Positions 62,328 to 64,000 of a stretch of DNA of 64,000 bases are shown one piece after another. This DNA comes from Marinilactibacillus piezotolerans (GTDB taxonomy: Bacteria; Bacillota; Bacilli; Lactobacillales; Carnobacteriaceae_A), in contig NZ_FWDP01000004.1 in assembly GCF_900169305.1 (NCBI RefSeq), forward strand, positions 806,001 to 870,000, given 5' to 3'. Positions within the stretch are counted from its first letter, which is position 1; each line of letters starts with the position of its first letter. Position numbers and translations under genes: made by a program. Under the pieces are notes generated by a model. It saw nothing but the letters and a program-made list of their open reading frames with translations, was not told the DNA's origin and did not search any database.

Positions 62328-62490
62328 ATGAAGCCCTCCTTGTTATGATTTACTTATTTTTTACATTCCTACTTATTATCTATTATCACTTAAAACTATT
62401 CAAGCTGCTTTAGAAAATTGTTTTAAACCTCTATTTCATTTGTACTAAAAATGACAAATTTAATAAAGCATACTAACTTATTATCGCTCT

Positions 62491-62523
62491 AAAAAAGCGC
62501 TAGCCATACGACCAGCGCCTTTT
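62491..62523 (-). promoter_or_regulatory. Hairpin between the nucleoside-binding lipoprotein and ATPase genes
   Basis: Minus-strand AAGGCGCTGGT...GGCTAGCGCTTTTTT, 32 bp after the binding-protein stop. As a leaky terminator it would give more binding protein than transporter. Confidence 0.75.
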
Positions 62524-62554
62524 CTATTCAATTGAATAATTTTAATGAAATTGC

Positions 62555-63622
62555 TTATTCAGCAGGTGCTACCGGCACTTCGATTTCGCCATCGATAATG
62601 GCTTGTCTTGCTTCTTCAACTGCAGTCCAAGCTTCTTCAGGCATATTTCCTTCAGTGATTCCAACACCATCATCTTCTAACCCATAAATAATGTTTTCTC
62701 CACCTGGGAAACCTTCTTCTCTAGCTCTCTCTGTTGCCAATTGGATAGCTGTTCCAACTTGTTTCAGTGTAGAAGTTAATGTTAGATTTCCTTCTTCCCA
62801 TTCGCCTAGTTCAGCTTGGTCTCTATCTACTCCGATAACCCATAACTGATTCTCTGAACCAGATTCCATACGGTTGGTTGCTTCAGTAAATACACCGTTT
62901 CCTACTGCACCAGAAGCATGATAGATAATATCAGCACCTGAGCTGTACATACCAGCAGCAATTTGTTGTCCGATAGCAGCATCTGAGAATGATTCAGCAT
63001 ACTGAATATCGATTTCGATATTAGGGTCTACAGATTCAACACCTTCAACAAATCCAGCTTCAAATTTGTCGATAACTGGACCAGCTACGCCTCCGATGAA
63101 ACCAACTTTATCTGTTTGAGTAGTGTTTGCTGCTGCAACACCTGCAAGGTATGCAGCTTGGTTATCTTCAAAGTTCAATGAAACAACATTGTCTGCTTCA
63201 ACAACAGCATCAACAATTCCAAAATGCTGATCAGGGTTCTGACTAGCAACATCTGTTACAGCATCTGCTAATTGAAATCCTACTCCATAAATAATGTCAT
63301 AACCATCTTGTACTGCTGTATTTAAGTTTTGAACGAATTGAGACGGGTCATCTGATTGATAGTAGTTAACAGCATCATCGCTGAATCCTGCTTCTTCCGC
63401 CCAAGCTTGCATACCTTCCCAAGCTGACTGGTTGAATGAACGGTCGTCTACTCCACCTTCGTCAGTAACCATACCTAGTGAAAATTCGTCAGTTGTTTCT
63501 TCAGTATCTCCGCCTGCTGATTCTCCTGAACCGCCTGTAGAGTCACCAGCGTCTTGTCCACAAGCTGCTAGTAAAAGTGCTGATGTTCCAATTGCAAAAA
63601 GATTTCTTAACTTTTTCGTCAT
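62555..63622 (-). CDS. BMP-family nucleoside-binding lipoprotein (NupN/PnrA-like)
   Basis: Surface lipoprotein of 355 residues. Signal peptide with lipobox LLLAAC (Cys about 21), a Gly/Ser/Glu/Thr linker, then the BMP fold with GGVDDRSFNQSAWEGM and GVDRDQAELGEW, where purine nucleosides bind in PnrA. First gene of the four-gene importer. ATG follows GGAGG by nine bases. Confidence 0.94.
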   Translation of the reverse strand: MTKKLRNLFAIGTSALLLAACGQDAGDSTGGSGESAGGDTEETTDEFSLGMVTDEGGVDDRSFNQSAWEGMQAWAEEAGFSDDAVNYYQSDDPSQFVQNLNTAVQDGYDIIYGVGFQLADAVTDVASQNPDQHFGIVDAVVEADNVVSLNFEDNQAAYLAGVAAANTTQTDKVGFIGGVAGPVIDKFEAGFVEGVESVDPNIEIDIQYAESFSDAAIGQQIAAGMYSSGADIIYHASGAVGNGVFTEATNRMESGSENQLWVIGVDRDQAELGEWEEGNLTLTSTLKQVGTAIQLATERAREEGFPGGENIIYGLEDDGVGITEGNMPEEAWTAVEEARQAIIDGEIEVPVAPAE

Positions 63623-63892
63623 TATGAAATTCCTCCAATTAAAATGGTCGTAGACATGTGGCAGAATAAGAAGTAAAGCATAAACATCAAAATGAATAAG
63701 TGCCGTCCATCCCGTTCACAACGTCTTCGTTTTTTATCTCGAACTAATAGTAACATCTTTGTAAAGAAAAATAAAGTTAAAATACGATTATTTAATGACT
63801 GAATATATCTGATTGTTCACTTGAAAACGCTGTAAAACCGTACGTTCTTTAAATTCGCCTCGATTTATCCTTAAATTAGCTGATCATTCAAA
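63623..63892. other. Upstream region of the nucleoside importer
   Basis: AT-rich, no coding frame. On the minus strand TTTACA and TACTAT words occur but at wrong spacing, and I see no purine riboswitch. No repeat units of the 52-bp type are present. Confidence 0.4.
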
Positions 63893-63927
63893 AAAAGAAC
63901 CCAGCTCTGCAGCTGGATTCTTTACAG
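63893..63927 (-). terminator. Terminator of the gene entering from the right edge
   Basis: Minus-strand AAAGAATCCAGCT/AGCTGGGTTCTTTTTT hairpin, 11 bp after the stop of the partial gene. Confidence 0.8.
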
Positions 63928-63937
63928 AATATTTACT

Positions 63938-64000
63938 TTAAATCTCTGTTGGTGTTTCAGATGAAGTCGGATCTAATTCTGCCTGAACCAGCACCTCTCT
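63938..64000 (-). CDS. C-terminal end of an unidentified gene, truncated by the window
   Basis: Twenty codons and a TAA stop are readable (REVLVQAELDPTSSETPTEI). The tail is acidic and Thr/Ser/Pro-rich, probably a disordered C-terminus. The terminator just downstream supports a real gene end. Identity cannot be told. Confidence 0.5.
   Translation of the reverse strand, partial: REVLVQAELDPTSSETPTEI

Overview
The window looks like chromosomal DNA of a low-GC Gram-positive bacterium of the Lactobacillales. Supporting signs are strong AGGAGG-type ribosome binding sites, T-box and L-box riboswitches, a heterodimeric BmrC/BmrD-type exporter, PepV, a LysM autolysin of the enterococcal muramidase type, a NupN/O/P/Q nucleoside importer, YlxP and YwbE. 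A split glycine dehydrogenase (gcvPA/gcvPB) and many orphan small membrane proteins suggest the Carnobacteriaceae (Marinilactibacillus or Alkalibacterium-like). The genus is a guess. Most genes lie on the minus strand.

Layout. (1) 1-12.7 kb: a beta-1,2-oligoglucan (sophorooligosaccharide) uptake and breakdown operon, comprising solute-binding lipoprotein, two permeases, GH3 beta-glucosidase and GH94 phosphorylase. It is followed by a LacI regulator with its own promoter and a GH13 alpha-glucosidase cut by the window edge, and preceded by two tandem paralogous esterases. The same palindromic operator sits at the operon promoter and at the promoter of the nearer esterase, so they are probably co-regulated. 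(2) 12.7-18.8 kb: OsmC protein, tRNA-Arg(CCT), and a heterodimeric ABC multidrug exporter behind a leader peptide plus attenuator terminator. (3) 18.8-30 kb: orphan PTS IIB, Gfo/Idh oxidoreductase, metallophosphoesterase, small unknowns, a four-repeat MscS-like TM_helix protein, DegV, YlxP, a CLC transporter with an unusual gate, a DUF368 polyprenyl-phosphate translocase, YwbE, DUF305 and macro-domain proteins. (4) 30-38.5 kb: a lysine-riboswitch-controlled NhaC-family transporter, an atypical SDR, and the glycine cleavage operon gcvT-gcvH-gcvPA-gcvPB. (5) 38.8-49 kb: iron alcohol dehydrogenase, GerMN-like lipoprotein, PepV, an IS110-family element with a likely bridge RNA region, NnrD, RsuA and a MurJ/YtgP-like flippase. 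(6) 49-64 kb: ABC exporter, T-box-regulated leuS, a 1233-residue autolysin with ten LysM modules, MnmM-like methyltransferase, the nucleoside ABC importer, and the last 20 codons of another gene.

The most unusual signal is non-coding. Three long intergenic arrays (about 12830-13325, 14193-14660 and 32426-32996) are built of degenerate units with a period of 52 bp, which deviates by only a single base at two junctions although the sequence has diverged strongly. Each unit carries an imperfect dyad around a GAAT/ATTC-like core. Two arrays share sequence; the third shares only the period and architecture and shows a 104-bp dimeric alternation. All three lie between transcription units, outside the predicted terminators. 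I know of no described element with these properties. Several operons also carry hairpins between genes, and TTG starts backed by good ribosome binding sites are frequent.
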